Of a stretch of 64,000 nt of DNA, positions 34,479 to 45,151 are shown piece by piece. A program made the translations under genes and the position numbers. The notes beneath the pieces are model-generated. The model was not told where the DNA came from. It ran no database searches and saw only the letters and a program-made list of their open reading frames with translations. The stretch's first letter is position 1; every line of letters starts with the position of its first letter. Source of the stretch: Salinispirillum marinum (GTDB taxonomy: Bacteria; Pseudomonadota; Gammaproteobacteria; Pseudomonadales; Natronospirillaceae); the NCBI RefSeq assembly GCF_042651565.1, contig NZ_JBHSDF010000003.1, one strand, 5' to 3'.

Positions 34479-35917
34479 ACCTTAAAACCCAATTCCTGTT
34501 CAGCCAGTTGAATCGCTAAACCGCCAATATCGCCTGCACCCTGCGCGATCACTAAATCACCGCCCTGAAGCACGTTGGGCAGCAGGGCTAAAACTTCCGC
34601 CTTGTCTTCCACAAACATGGGTTCTACCTGTCCGCGCTGGCGAATGCTGCGCGCCAGTGAACGGCCATCGGCACCATTGATCGGTTCTTCACCCGCGGCA
34701 TAGACATCCAATAGCACCAATACATCTACTTCCGACAGCACGCGCACGAAATCTTCGTAGAGATCACGCGTACGAGTAAAACGGTGCGGTTGAAAAACCA
34801 ACACCAGACGACGATCCGGCCAACCTTGACGGGCCGCTTGAATGGTTACTTCCAGTTCACGCGGATGATGTCCGTAGTCATCCACCAGCATCATGCTGCC
34901 TTTTGGCGTATCGAACTCGCCCCGCACTTGAAATCGGCGACCAACCCCTTCGAATCGCGCTAAAGCGCGCACGATTGACTCATCATCAACCCCTTCTTCG
35001 GTCGCCATAGCGACGGTTGCGGCAGCATTTAAAACATTGTGTTGACCAGGCATGTTGACCCGCACATCCAAGGCCGGTAGACCACCGGGCCGTTGGACTC
35101 GAAAGCTGGTGCTGTAGGCTTCGGGGCGAATATCCGACACTCGATAATCCGCGTCTTCCGCTATGCCATAGGTGACGATGGGCCGACCAATCCGCGGGAT
35201 AATGCTTTGGACATGTTCGTCATCGACACACAAAATAGCCAAACCATAAAACGGCAGGTTATGCAGAAAGCTGACAAAGGTATCCTTGACCCGTTCAAAA
35301 TCACCGCCATAGGTGTCCATGTGATCGGCATCAATGTTCGTCACCACAGCCACCATAGGCTGCAGGTGCAAGAACGACGCATCGCTTTCGTCGGCCTCCG
35401 CCACCAGGTAACGGGACGTACCGAGCCGCGCATTGGTGCCAGCACTGTTTAGACGCCCACCGATCACAAACGTCGGATCCAAACCACCTTCCGCCAACAC
35501 TGAGGCCGCTAAACTGGTCGTAGTGGTTTTGCCGTGCGTGCCCGCTATGGCGATACCATGCCGATAACGCATTAATTCAGCCAACATTTCAGCGCGTGGA
35601 ACAATCGGCAAGCGCTGCGCTTCGGCGGCCAACACTTCCGGATTATCTTTCTTTACGGCGGTAGAGGTCACCACAACGTGAGCGGCAGAAATATTTTCTG
35701 CTTTGTGGCCGATACTGATGATCATACCGAGCTGTTCCAAGCGAGCAGTCACTGCACTGGCGCGAATATCCGAACCGGAAATCTCGTAGCCTTGATTAAG
35801 CAATACCTCGGCAATACCGCACATGCCCACGCCGCCAATACCAACAAAGTGAATGCGGCGAATACGGCGCATTTCAGGCACATCGAATACGGTGATGTTG
35901 GATTTCTTGAAGGTCAT
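34475..35917 (-). CDS. murC: UDP-N-acetylmuramate-L-alanine ligase MurC
   Basis: Adds L-alanine to UDP-MurNAc, the first peptide-stem step. It has 480 residues with the N-terminal nucleotide-binding GIGGVGMCGIAEVL, the ATP loop GTHGKTTTTSL and the Mur ligase central motif EADESDASFLHL. The C-terminal domain shows DDYGHHPRELEVTI and FQPHRFTRTRDL. It overlaps murG by four bases. Confidence 0.97.
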   Translation of the reverse strand: MTFKKSNITVFDVPEMRRIRRIHFVGIGGVGMCGIAEVLLNQGYEISGSDIRASAVTARLEQLGMIISIGHKAENISAAHVVVTSTAVKKDNPEVLAAEAQRLPIVPRAEMLAELMRYRHGIAIAGTHGKTTTTSLAASVLAEGGLDPTFVIGGRLNSAGTNARLGTSRYLVAEADESDASFLHLQPMVAVVTNIDADHMDTYGGDFERVKDTFVSFLHNLPFYGLAILCVDDEHVQSIIPRIGRPIVTYGIAEDADYRVSDIRPEAYSTSFRVQRPGGLPALDVRVNMPGQHNVLNAAATVAMATEEGVDDESIVRALARFEGVGRRFQVRGEFDTPKGSMMLVDDYGHHPRELEVTIQAARQGWPDRRLVLVFQPHRFTRTRDLYEDFVRVLSEVDVLVLLDVYAAGEEPINGADGRSLARSIRQRGQVEPMFVEDKAEVLALLPNVLQGGDLVIAQGAGDIGGLAIQLAEQELGFKV

Positions 35918-36999
35918 GCCTTCTCTCCCATATATTTTTCCAATTCGCGGACTACCCGCTCGGTGGCTTCAGGCATGCCCGCAGCACGCGCAGCTGCGGC
36001 ACGATTCAATAACGTTTCATGCTGCAGCAATTCTTCTAGTGCACGAGCCAAGGTGTCGGGGGTCATCTTATCCTGCTGCAGCAAGGTGGCTGCGCCAATA
36101 TCCGCCAACGTTTGCGCATTGGCGGTTTGGTGGTCATCAATGGCGTGTGGAAACGGAATCAGGATACTGCCCAAACCGACCGCCGCAATTTCGGCCACGG
36201 TCAATGCACCCGCTCGCGCGACCACGGCATCGGCGTTCAAGAGCGCTGCGCCCATATCGTCGATAAAAGGTGTAACCTGCGCGACGACATTGGCCTCTGC
36301 GTAGGCTTGCTCGGTAGCGGCCAAATGCACCGCACCGCATTGATGCAGGACTTGCGGGCGCTCATCTTCCGCCAACAGAGCCAGCGCCTTAGGAACGCAT
36401 TGATTGATCGCCAGCGCGCCTTGACTACCACCCAACACCAGCAAGCGATAAGGCTTTTTCATACCTAAACCGCGCTGCACAGGGGAGGCAACATCACACA
36501 ATTCCGCACGTACTGGGTTGCCGACCACCTGCGCCGCCACATCCGGCCCAAAAGCCCGTGGAAAAGCACTCAACACGGTGCGCGCGAAACGCGACAGTAA
36601 ACGATTGGTGGTGCCCGCTACCGCATTTTGTTCATGAATAATTAAGGGGACACGCGACAACCAAGCGGCAATACCGCCCGGCCCCGAGGCATAGCCACCC
36701 ATGCCTAAAACGGCTTGGGGTTTTAGCTGCTGAATGAGACGCCATGCTTGCCAGATAGACTGCACAATGAACCAAGGTGCCAATATTCGTGTCATCCCGC
36801 TCTTGCCGCGCACACCGGTTACCGTCAAACGATGCAGGGTCAGACCGGCCGCAGGTACAACGGTATTTTCAATGCCTTTTGCCGTGCCTAACCAGGCCAC
36901 AGCAACGTGACGTTGTTGCAAACGTTCGGCGACCGCCAAGGCCGGAAACACATGCCCGCCGGTTCCACCGGCCATGATCAATACCCTAGGTTCAGTCAT
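35914..36999 (-). CDS. murG: UDP-N-acetylglucosamine-lipid I GlcNAc transferase MurG
   Basis: Membrane-associated GT28 glycosyltransferase that turns lipid I into lipid II. The 361 residues have GGTGGHVFPALAVA at the N-terminus, MGGYASGPGGIAAWL, HEQNAVAGTTNRLL, LGGSQGA and VARAGALTVAEIAAVG, all diagnostic. It overlaps ftsW by eight bases. Confidence 0.97.
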   Translation of the reverse strand: MTEPRVLIMAGGTGGHVFPALAVAERLQQRHVAVAWLGTAKGIENTVVPAAGLTLHRLTVTGVRGKSGMTRILAPWFIVQSIWQAWRLIQQLKPQAVLGMGGYASGPGGIAAWLSRVPLIIHEQNAVAGTTNRLLSRFARTVLSAFPRAFGPDVAAQVVGNPVRAELCDVASPVQRGLGMKKPYRLLVLGGSQGALAINQCVPKALALLAEDERPQVLHQCGAVHLAATEQAYAEANVVAQVTPFIDDMGAALLNADAVVARAGALTVAEIAAVGLGSILIPFPHAIDDHQTANAQTLADIGAATLLQQDKMTPDTLARALEELLQHETLLNRAAAARAAGMPEATERVVRELEKYMGEKA

Positions 37000-38203
37000 G
37001 CCGCTGCCCTCCCTGGGATATGCTGGCGTCGTCGCCGAGTTCAGTCGCCACGCGTGCGACCAGGCCGATCATGGCAAAACTGACCAACAAGCTGGTGCCA
37101 CCGTAACTGACTAACGGCAAGGTCAACCCTTTGGTGGGCAATAAACCACTGTTTACGCCAACGTTGATGAAAATCTGTAAGGCGAACACCATGGCAATGC
37201 CAAAACAAATGAACGCACCGAAGGACTGCCCGCGCTGGTCCGCTTGCCAACCAATACGCACGATCAATACAACCAGCCACGTCAACGCCCCTAACATGGC
37301 TAAAATGCCGAACAAGCCTAATTCTTCGGCAATGATGGCAACGATGAAATCGGTGTGCGCTTCCGGCAAATAAAATAATTTTTGCAGGCTGTTGCCTAAA
37401 CCAACGCCAAACCATTCACCGCGACCAAAAGCGATCAGCGCTTGCGTCAATTGATAACCTGAACCAAACACATTTTCTTCCGACCATGGGTTGGTAAAGG
37501 ACATCAAACGTTGCACCCGGTATGTCTGTGTTATTGCCATTAAACCAGCGGAAATGATGGCCACCGCCACGGTGACGAAGAACTGTCCGGCGCGGACACC
37601 ACCCAGAAACATCATGCCCATTATCGTGGTCATGACCACCACGACCGCTCCAAAGTCCGGCTCAGCCAACAACAACACCGTCATCGCAGCCACCACCAAC
37701 AAAGGCTTCAGGAAACCGCTAAAGCTGGTACGAACCTCTTCTTGCCGCCGCACCAAGTAACCGGCGACATAGAGAATAATCGCCAGCTTGGCCAATTCGC
37801 TGGGCTGGAATTGAATAAAACCCAAATTGATCCAGCGTGAACTACCATTCACCTCGCGGCCAATGCCGGGCACCAGCACCAGCACCAACAGCACGAAACC
37901 GAGCAACAAAATCGGTGCACCCAATCGATACCAAACCGCTAACGGTATCTGAACGGTCACGGTGAAACCGATCACTGCCAAAGCAAGATAAACGCCGTGG
38001 CGTTGCATCAAGGCAAATGGACTGCCCATGTTTTGCTGTGCGAAATCCATGGAGGCCGAGGTAATCATCAACCAACCGAACAACGCCAAGCCAAAGCTCA
38101 GCATCAACAAATAGCCGTCTGTTCTTTGCAACGAAAAGCGACGTTGAGTCCGCAGCATTTCCCACAATGTTGGGGTACTTGAGGTTGGCGCAGACGTCGT
38201 CAT
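36992..38203 (-). CDS. ftsW: Septal peptidoglycan polymerase FtsW
   Basis: SEDS glycosyltransferase that acts with FtsI at the septum. It is 403 residues with about ten membrane segments. Conserved stretches are INLGFIQFQPSELAKLAIILY, LLAEPDFGAVVV, FYLPEAHTDFIVAIIAEELG and LPTKGLTLPLVSYGGTSLL; the last distinguishes FtsW from RodA. It overlaps murD by four bases. Confidence 0.96.
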   Translation of the reverse strand: MTTSAPTSSTPTLWEMLRTQRRFSLQRTDGYLLMLSFGLALFGWLMITSASMDFAQQNMGSPFALMQRHGVYLALAVIGFTVTVQIPLAVWYRLGAPILLLGFVLLVLVLVPGIGREVNGSSRWINLGFIQFQPSELAKLAIILYVAGYLVRRQEEVRTSFSGFLKPLLVVAAMTVLLLAEPDFGAVVVVMTTIMGMMFLGGVRAGQFFVTVAVAIISAGLMAITQTYRVQRLMSFTNPWSEENVFGSGYQLTQALIAFGRGEWFGVGLGNSLQKLFYLPEAHTDFIVAIIAEELGLFGILAMLGALTWLVVLIVRIGWQADQRGQSFGAFICFGIAMVFALQIFINVGVNSGLLPTKGLTLPLVSYGGTSLLVSFAMIGLVARVATELGDDASISQGGQRHD

Positions 38204-39570
38204 GACTCACCTCCTGCCAACAGGGTCTCAACGGCCGCAACAAAGGCATCACCCCGTGCTTCAAAATTGGTGAACTGATCAAAACTGGCGCAGGCGGGCG
38301 AAAGGATTACCCAATCGCCTGATGTTGCTTTGTTCCGCGCCGCCGCCAAAGCCTCAACCATGGTGGTCACGCTGTCCGTTGGCACGCCCGCCGCTGTACA
38401 TACCGATGCGATCCGAGCACCGTCACGGCCGTAGGTATATGCCGATACACCTTGCACGGCGCAGGTTTTTGCCAAAGCCGAAAAATCTGCCGACTTACTG
38501 TCGCCACCCAATAGAACGTGCATCCGCCCTGCACAGTCAGATGCCAGACCTTCAATCGCCGCAATGGTCGCACCTACATTGGTGCCCTTGGAGTCATTAA
38601 CGTACGTAATGCCCTCATGTTCGGCCACCCACTCGGTACGATGCGGAAGACCCTTAAACTGCCCTATGGCTTGCGCAACCTCTGGCATTGGCCAGCCCAT
38701 CAACTTGGCCACTGACACCACGGCAAGGATATTTTGCAGGTTGTGACGACCTTTAATCCGCAAGGCATCCCAGGCCATCCGTTCTTCTAGCCCATCAAAA
38801 ATACGAACGCCATGTGGGTTGCTTTCGCCGTACAGCATGCCCATATCTTTGCGCTGCAAAGAATACGCTTGAAATGGCCGTTTGCTGGACATCAAAGGCT
38901 GCGTCAGGACATCGTCGGCGTTGACCACTAGGCTTTCACAGCCATTAAAGATGCGATGTTTGGCCAGTCGGTAGGCGGCGAAATCGGGATATCGATCCAT
39001 ATGGTCCGGGCTGATGTTCAGTACCATGGCGACTTGCGCATTCAGCTCATCAATCATTTCCAATTGGAAACTGGACAGTTCAAGAATGGCGATATCATGT
39101 GGTTCGTGCAGCAAATCCAGCACCGGCTTGCCAATATTGCCAGCGACGGCAGCATTAATACCCAAATGTCGTGCTACTTCGCCCAATAAGGTCACGACGG
39201 TGCTCTTACCGTTCGAGCCGGTCACCGCAATGATGGGTGCGGTGCTTTGCCGGGCGTACAGGCCTATATCACTCACCACGCGTGCACCGCGGGCAATGGC
39301 CTCGGCTATAACCGGTTCGGCCAGAGCAACCCCGGGGCTGACATAGAGTTCGTTGGCACTGTTCATCCAATCGGCTTGCCAGCGCCCCAAACACACCTCA
39401 ACCTGTGGTTGTTCAGCGACAAATTGCGCCGCATAGGGCGGTGCCGTCCGCGTATCAATCACGCGGAAGGTTAACCCTTGCTCGGCCAGCCAAGTCGCCA
39501 TACTGTACCCGGTTTTACCCAGGCCGATGACCACGCGCTGTGTGTCTGTACTGATCAACTGTGTTGCCAT
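38200..39570 (-). CDS. murD: UDP-N-acetylmuramoylalanine-D-glutamate ligase MurD
   Basis: Adds D-glutamate to UDP-MurNAc-L-Ala. The 456 residues show GLGKTGYSMATWL, the ATP loop VTGSNGKSTVVTL, ELSSFQLE, NISPDHMDRY, LPHRTEWVAEHEGITYVNDSKGTN in parts, and LSPACASFDQFTNFEARGD. It lies between mraY (25 bases upstream) and ftsW. Confidence 0.97.
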   Translation of the reverse strand: MATQLISTDTQRVVIGLGKTGYSMATWLAEQGLTFRVIDTRTAPPYAAQFVAEQPQVEVCLGRWQADWMNSANELYVSPGVALAEPVIAEAIARGARVVSDIGLYARQSTAPIIAVTGSNGKSTVVTLLGEVARHLGINAAVAGNIGKPVLDLLHEPHDIAILELSSFQLEMIDELNAQVAMVLNISPDHMDRYPDFAAYRLAKHRIFNGCESLVVNADDVLTQPLMSSKRPFQAYSLQRKDMGMLYGESNPHGVRIFDGLEERMAWDALRIKGRHNLQNILAVVSVAKLMGWPMPEVAQAIGQFKGLPHRTEWVAEHEGITYVNDSKGTNVGATIAAIEGLASDCAGRMHVLLGGDSKSADFSALAKTCAVQGVSAYTYGRDGARIASVCTAAGVPTDSVTTMVEALAAARNKATSGDWVILSPACASFDQFTNFEARGDAFVAAVETLLAGGES

Positions 39571-39595
39571 AGTGTTCTGCTTAACGAGCCTTTGC

Positions 39596-40678
39596 TTAAC
39601 GTAATTTCAAAGTAGACAAACCGATCAACACCAGAATGACCGTGATGATCCAAAACCGCACGATGACACGCGGCTCCGGCCAGCCTTTCAATTCATAGTG
39701 ATGATGCAAGGGCGCCATACGAAACACACGTCGCCCGGTTAATTTGTAGCTGGCGACCTGCACGATGACCGAGAGTGTCTCGGCAACAAACAACCCACCC
39801 ATAATGAACAACACGATTTCCTGCCGGACGATCACGGCAATAACGCCCAAGGCCGCGCCCAGTGCCAGCGCACCGACATCGCCCATAAAAACTTGTGCGG
39901 GGTAGGTGTTAAACCATAAAAACCCTAAACCAGCGCCCACCAACGCACCGCAAAACACCACCAATTCACCGGCCCCCGCAACAAAGGGAATGCCCAAGTA
40001 ATTGGCAAATTGAAAATGGCCACTGACGTATGCGAAGACCCCGAGCGCACCGCCCACCAGAATCGTGGGCACGATGGCCAGGCCATCCAGGCCATCGGTC
40101 AAGTTTACGGCGTTTGAACTGCCGACAATGACGAAATACGTCAGCACAATAAATCCCAAGCCTAGGGGAATTGCGATGTCTTTAAAAAACGGTACGATCA
40201 ATGCGGTTTCCAGCGGCGTCTTAGCGTAGGTGTACAACACGATGGCCGCCGTTAACCCAGCCACCGACTGCCAAAAATACTTCCATCGAGCAGGCAGACC
40301 TTTGGAGTTGCGCTGCACGACCTTACGGTAGTCGTCAACTAAGCCAACCAAACCGAACACGAAGGTTACGCCGATAACTACCCAAACATAATGACTGTGC
40401 AGATCGGACCACAGCAGCGCACTCAGCAACACCGAGAAAAGAATCAGCGCACCACCCATGGTGGGTGTGCCTTCCTTACTTAAGTGCGTTTGCGGACCGT
40501 CTTGACGAATGGCCTGCCCCATTTGGTGGCGCCGCAACAGGCGAATCATGGGCGCGCCAATCAATAGCGACAAACCCAAGGCCGTTAAGACGCCCAAAAT
40601 GGCGCGCATGGTGATGTATTGCACCACCCCGAAGGGCGAGAAGAATTCGCTTAACCAAGTCGACAGCCAAAGAAACAT
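39596..40678 (-). CDS. mraY: Phospho-N-acetylmuramoyl-pentapeptide transferase MraY
   Basis: Polytopic enzyme that joins phospho-MurNAc-pentapeptide to undecaprenyl phosphate, giving lipid I. It has 360 residues, the same as E. coli MraY. Conserved blocks are KEGTPTMGGALIL, GLVDDYRKV, SNAVNLTDGLDGLA, FMGDVGALALGAALG and MAPLHHHYELKGWPE. Its ATG overlaps the murF stop by one base. Confidence 0.98.
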   Translation of the reverse strand: MFLWLSTWLSEFFSPFGVVQYITMRAILGVLTALGLSLLIGAPMIRLLRRHQMGQAIRQDGPQTHLSKEGTPTMGGALILFSVLLSALLWSDLHSHYVWVVIGVTFVFGLVGLVDDYRKVVQRNSKGLPARWKYFWQSVAGLTAAIVLYTYAKTPLETALIVPFFKDIAIPLGLGFIVLTYFVIVGSSNAVNLTDGLDGLAIVPTILVGGALGVFAYVSGHFQFANYLGIPFVAGAGELVVFCGALVGAGLGFLWFNTYPAQVFMGDVGALALGAALGVIAVIVRQEIVLFIMGGLFVAETLSVIVQVASYKLTGRRVFRMAPLHHHYELKGWPEPRVIVRFWIITVILVLIGLSTLKLR

Positions 40679-42057
40679 TAGCTTGCCACTCCCTTTTTAA
40701 GTTGGCCCAACACTGCCTGCACCACCTTATCCATAGCGGCAGAGCGCGACCCTTTAACAAGAATGGCACCGACCTTACCGCGGGCCACCTGTGTAGTGAT
40801 GTGCTGTACCAATGCGTTGATCAGTTCTACTTGATCGGAAAAATGCCGACCTTGCGGACCAAAGGCGCGACTGCTGTGTTGCGCTGCCTGCCCCACTGTC
40901 CACAAACCTGCGATCCGTGGCCGAGCGTACCGACCAATTGCAGCATGGGCTTCTTCGGTGTGCTCGCCCAGCTCCGCTAAATCCCCCAATATCAAGAACT
41001 GTTCGCCAGAAAGGGTGGATAACACGTCGATCGCCGCTTGCACAGATTCGGGATTGGCGTTGTAGGTATCGTCAATGATTTGCCAACCCAGGACTTTGTG
41101 CTGTTCCAAGCGACCCGGCGTGCTATTGATATTTTCGATCGCTGGAATCCAGGCATGATCCGGCAATGCCAAGGCCACCATGACCGCCACCGCCGCCGCC
41201 AAATTGGCGACATTGTGAGCACCAGCCAAAGGAAGAACCACACTGTGTTCGAAATCTGGACCGCGTAAATGCACCAAACTGCTCAATGGCCCACTCTGTT
41301 CTAAGGTAGCCAAAACATCTGCACTTGGGTCATTAACGGAAAAACTGACCACGCGGCCAGGCGATCGAGCGACCCACTGCGCATACGCCTTATCATCCTT
41401 ATTCAAAACGGCTACCCCGGCTTCGGATAATCCCTCCAGAATTTCTCCTTTAGCCTGCCGAATATTCTCTTCGGAGCCAAATTCGGCCAAGTGAGCACGC
41501 CCAGCATTCAACACCAGAGCCACATCCGGCGCTACCAACCGCGTCGTGTAAGCAATTTCACCCAAATGATTGGCGCCCAGCTCTACTACCGCGTACTGAT
41601 GTTCGGGGGCAATGCGCAGGAGCGTCTTCGGCACCCCGATTTCGTTATTCAAGTTGCCTTGGGTTGCTAAAGTTTCACCGCAAGCACTGAGCATAGCGGC
41701 GATCATTTCTTTGGTGGTCGTTTTGCCGGAACTGCCCGTCAATGCGACCACCGCCGCCGAGCTGAGCGCCCGATTGGCCGCCGCAATTTTACCCAGTGCC
41801 AGGCGCGTATCCGGCACAATCCACTGCGGTGTGGCACCGGTATCCGGATGATCAACCACCAACAGCGATGCGCCCTTTTCGGCGGCCGCTGCATTGAAAG
41901 CATGGCCATCAAAATGGCTGCCGCGCAAAGCAATGTAGGCGCTTCCGGCATTTAGGGTGCGCGAATCAATACTGAATTCGCTCACGTCAACATCGGCGGT
42001 GACTACAGAGTCCGCATACAACTCTGCCAATTCGATGCTGCGAAAGGGTCGCATCAT
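40678..42057 (-). CDS. murF: UDP-MurNAc-tripeptide D-alanyl-D-alanine ligase MurF
   Basis: Adds D-Ala-D-Ala to complete the pentapeptide stem. The 459 residues include the ATP loop LTGSSGKTTTKEMIA, GNLNNEIGVPKTLL, ELGANHLGEI and IDDTYNANPESVQAAID. It overlaps murE by four bases. Confidence 0.96.
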   Translation of the reverse strand: MMRPFRSIELAELYADSVVTADVDVSEFSIDSRTLNAGSAYIALRGSHFDGHAFNAAAAEKGASLLVVDHPDTGATPQWIVPDTRLALGKIAAANRALSSAAVVALTGSSGKTTTKEMIAAMLSACGETLATQGNLNNEIGVPKTLLRIAPEHQYAVVELGANHLGEIAYTTRLVAPDVALVLNAGRAHLAEFGSEENIRQAKGEILEGLSEAGVAVLNKDDKAYAQWVARSPGRVVSFSVNDPSADVLATLEQSGPLSSLVHLRGPDFEHSVVLPLAGAHNVANLAAAVAVMVALALPDHAWIPAIENINSTPGRLEQHKVLGWQIIDDTYNANPESVQAAIDVLSTLSGEQFLILGDLAELGEHTEEAHAAIGRYARPRIAGLWTVGQAAQHSSRAFGPQGRHFSDQVELINALVQHITTQVARGKVGAILVKGSRSAAMDKVVQAVLGQLKKGVAS

Positions 42058-43490
42058 GATGTTCGGGCCTCCGCTGCTTTAATAGCTTCAAGATCTGAAT
42101 AGGGTTGTTTTACACCACCAATCTCTTGGTAAGTTTCATGGCCTTTACCGGCGACCAATATCACATCACCTGATTGAGCTCCCTGCACCGCCAAAGCAAT
42201 GGCCTCGCTACGGTCAGCCACGACTTCATAGTTCGTATCACGGGGTATTCCAGGCACCATGTCACCGACGATTTGTAAAAAGTTTTCCGTACGTGGATTA
42301 TCGCTGGTAATCCATAATTGGTCGGCTTTGGCCGCCGCTGCCGCGGCCATGAGCGGGCGCTTACCACGATCCCGGTTGCCACCGCAGCCAAATACACAAT
42401 GCACACGACCGACAGCATGATGACGCGCTGCGGCGAGCGCTTTCTCGAGCGCATCTGGCGTATGAGCATAATCGACGATCGCCAATGCGCCGTTGTGCAA
42501 CGGTACCGGCTGCATGCGACCGGCAACGGGCTTCACTTCGGCTAATAACTCCGCCATACGGCTAAAACTCAGCCCTAGCGTCCCCAGCACTCCGATCACC
42601 ACCGCCAGATTCGCGACATTGAATTCACCGAGCAACGATGCTTCGGTCACACCATCGCCCCATGGTGTCGCCCAATGCACGCGCAAACCCTGCGGAAGTC
42701 GCTCTATTTTGGTCGGCGCTACGTGCGCCGCCGTGGACACTTTGCCCGACACGCGCACCGCATCACGTCGATAGGTGGCCAATTCCTGTCCCCAACGGTC
42801 ATCCACACAGATCACCGCCATCTGGCTGCGTGCTGGGTCAAACAGCATTTTTTTCGCAGCAAAATAGTTTTCCATGGTGCCGTGAAAATCCAAATGGTCA
42901 CGTGTGAGTTGGGTGAACATGGCAATATGAAAACGTAATCCATCGACACGACCCAAGCTCAAGGCATGGCTCGACACTTCCATCACCGCATGTTTGACAT
43001 CCATCGCCGCCCATTGCGCCAGCAGTCGATGATTGGTCAATACATCCGGCGTAGTATTGAACGTGCTTTGTTGTTGTGGCCAAACCCCTGCGCCCAAAGT
43101 ACCGATCAAACCACATCGGCCAAATTCGCTGGTTAAGCACTGAGCAATAAAGGTGCTAATGGACGTCTTACCGTTGGTGCCGGTCACCCCCATTAAGGTG
43201 AGCGCCGATTCATTCACCGCAAACAAGGCTTCGGCCAATTGCCCCAGCCGTCGACCCAACTCGGGCACCCAAAGCACCGAACCATCGACCCATTGCTTAC
43301 CGTTAGTACTTTCGGCTAATACCAGAACCGCTTGCTGACCCAAGACTTGTGAGATGAAGTCTCGACCATCCACATTTTGCCCCGGCAAGGCGACGAAGAC
43401 ATCGCCCGCGTTGACCGCCCGGCTGTCCAGCACCACGGTGCCGCCGGTGTGTTCTATGTGCTGAATGACCTGCGTCAGCCAATCCATCAT
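42054..43490 (-). CDS. murE: UDP-MurNAc-L-Ala-D-Glu:meso-diaminopimelate ligase MurE
   Basis: Adds the third stem residue. The 478 residues have the ATP loop VTGTNGKTSISTF, EVSSHALSLGRVDGL, TRDHLDFHGTM and the DNPR motif (SDNPRTENF), which selects meso-diaminopimelate; this implies a DAP-type wall. ATG-ATG at the start overlaps the ftsI stop by four bases. Confidence 0.97.
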   Translation of the reverse strand: MMDWLTQVIQHIEHTGGTVVLDSRAVNAGDVFVALPGQNVDGRDFISQVLGQQAVLVLAESTNGKQWVDGSVLWVPELGRRLGQLAEALFAVNESALTLMGVTGTNGKTSISTFIAQCLTSEFGRCGLIGTLGAGVWPQQQSTFNTTPDVLTNHRLLAQWAAMDVKHAVMEVSSHALSLGRVDGLRFHIAMFTQLTRDHLDFHGTMENYFAAKKMLFDPARSQMAVICVDDRWGQELATYRRDAVRVSGKVSTAAHVAPTKIERLPQGLRVHWATPWGDGVTEASLLGEFNVANLAVVIGVLGTLGLSFSRMAELLAEVKPVAGRMQPVPLHNGALAIVDYAHTPDALEKALAAARHHAVGRVHCVFGCGGNRDRGKRPLMAAAAAAKADQLWITSDNPRTENFLQIVGDMVPGIPRDTNYEVVADRSEAIALAVQGAQSGDVILVAGKGHETYQEIGGVKQPYSDLEAIKAAEARTS

Positions 43491-45151
43491 GGTCGAACTC
43501 CTTGTGCGGTTTGTAACCTGTCAGGTACAACGCCTAAATGAGATAACGCTTGCTGGGTAATTTCAGCAAACAATGGCCCGGCCACGGCACCGCCAAAGTA
43601 TTCTTCACCCCGCGGATTGTTCACCACCACGGCCACCACCACCTCAGGATTATCCGCTGGCGCATAGCCCACAAAAACGCTGCGATAAGCGTTGTCGTCA
43701 TACCCGGCTAAACCAACGGTATGCGCCGTGCCGGTTTTACCCGCGACGGAGAAGAAAGGCGTACGTGCGCGCGTCCCAGTTCCGCCATCAGCAGTAACTG
43801 CCTCCAACATGGCACGCACTTGCTGCGCCACCTCCGCTGGCACTACCCGAATGGGCGAGGACACCACCACATCACGCAGTATCTGGGGCGGCATACGGAC
43901 ACCATCATTCACCAAGGCCGCATACGCTTGCGCCAATTGCAACGTTGTGGCGGTCATCCCATACCCATAAGACAAGGTGGCCAATTGTGCGGTGGACCAA
44001 CGTTGACGGTTGGGTAAGGTGCCATTTGCTTCGCCGGGAAAACCGACCCCGACCAACTGCCCGAAACCGAATCGATAGTAGGTCGACCACATGGACTGCC
44101 CGCCAATATCGATGGCCATTTTGCTGACCCCAATGTTGGACGACTTCGCCATGACATCCGTCACACTGAGCACACCGTAGTTCCGGAAATCGCTGACCAC
44201 ATTACCCCCACCAATCGACATGCGACCTGGGTTGGTGTTGATGGTGTCCAGCGGGCTAAACCGGCCTGTCTCCAAGGCCGCCGCAACGGCCATGGTTTTC
44301 ATCACACTACCGGGTTCAAAAGCATCGGTAATAGCACGATTGCGCAAATATTCAGGGCGAATGCTCGAACGATCGTTCGGGTTGTAGGATGGCAGATTTG
44401 CCACCGCCAGCACTTCACCGGTGCGCGGATCCATCACCACCGCAGACGCCCAATCGGCTTGATGACGTTGAAAAGCCGCTTTGAGCGACCGATAGGTTTG
44501 ATACTGCAAGTCTAGATCAATCGTGAGCTGCAAATCTCGGCCCGGCTGGGGCTCTGATCGTGAGGCTACATGGCGCACGACTTGTCCGTTCAAGTTTTGC
44601 AAGATTAGGTCGGCGCCCGGACGGCCGGTCAACAACTCGTCATACGCCAGTTCGATACCTTCCTGCCCATGGTCATCAATATTGGTGAAGCCCACAATGT
44701 GCGCAGCCACTTCCCCTGCCGGGTAGTACCTTTTGTATTCCTGCCGCCCGTATAGACCCGGTATCTGTAACGCCAAAACGGCCTCTGCATCGGCCGGATT
44801 CATGTGTCTTTGTACATAGAAGAACGCCCGATGAATGCCGTGGCGTTGCTGCAAGGTGCGCAAACCTACCCCGATCGCCTCAGCTACTTGCGGCAGGTCT
44901 TCATACTTCAGGCGGCGCGGATCACCCCATAAGGAAATGACCGGTGTGCTGACCGCCAACGGATTACCGTGACGATCCATAATCATGCCTCGGTGAGCAC
45001 CCACTTCCACCTCACGTGCCGAGCGGATTTTGCCCTGCTCGATCAGGAATTCCCGTTCCACAATTTGCAAATAGACTACCCGTGACACCAAGGCAGCCAG
45101 CAGTAACAACATGGCAAATGCGACGAAATACAGACGCCAGCGCGCGGTCAT
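43487..45151 (-). CDS. ftsI: Septal transpeptidase FtsI (PBP3)
   Basis: Class B penicillin-binding protein of the divisome. It is 554 residues, with a short cytoplasmic tail and one membrane helix (LYFVAFAMLLLLAALVSRVV). The pedestal has GAHRGMIMDRHGNPLAVS. Catalytic motifs are S282-V-M-K285, S337-S-N339 and K472-T-G474. It starts four bases inside ftsL and pairs functionally with FtsW. Confidence 0.97.
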   Translation of the reverse strand: MTARWRLYFVAFAMLLLLAALVSRVVYLQIVEREFLIEQGKIRSAREVEVGAHRGMIMDRHGNPLAVSTPVISLWGDPRRLKYEDLPQVAEAIGVGLRTLQQRHGIHRAFFYVQRHMNPADAEAVLALQIPGLYGRQEYKRYYPAGEVAAHIVGFTNIDDHGQEGIELAYDELLTGRPGADLILQNLNGQVVRHVASRSEPQPGRDLQLTIDLDLQYQTYRSLKAAFQRHQADWASAVVMDPRTGEVLAVANLPSYNPNDRSSIRPEYLRNRAITDAFEPGSVMKTMAVAAALETGRFSPLDTINTNPGRMSIGGGNVVSDFRNYGVLSVTDVMAKSSNIGVSKMAIDIGGQSMWSTYYRFGFGQLVGVGFPGEANGTLPNRQRWSTAQLATLSYGYGMTATTLQLAQAYAALVNDGVRMPPQILRDVVVSSPIRVVPAEVAQQVRAMLEAVTADGGTGTRARTPFFSVAGKTGTAHTVGLAGYDDNAYRSVFVGYAPADNPEVVVAVVVNNPRGEEYFGGAVAGPLFAEITQQALSHLGVVPDRLQTAQGVRP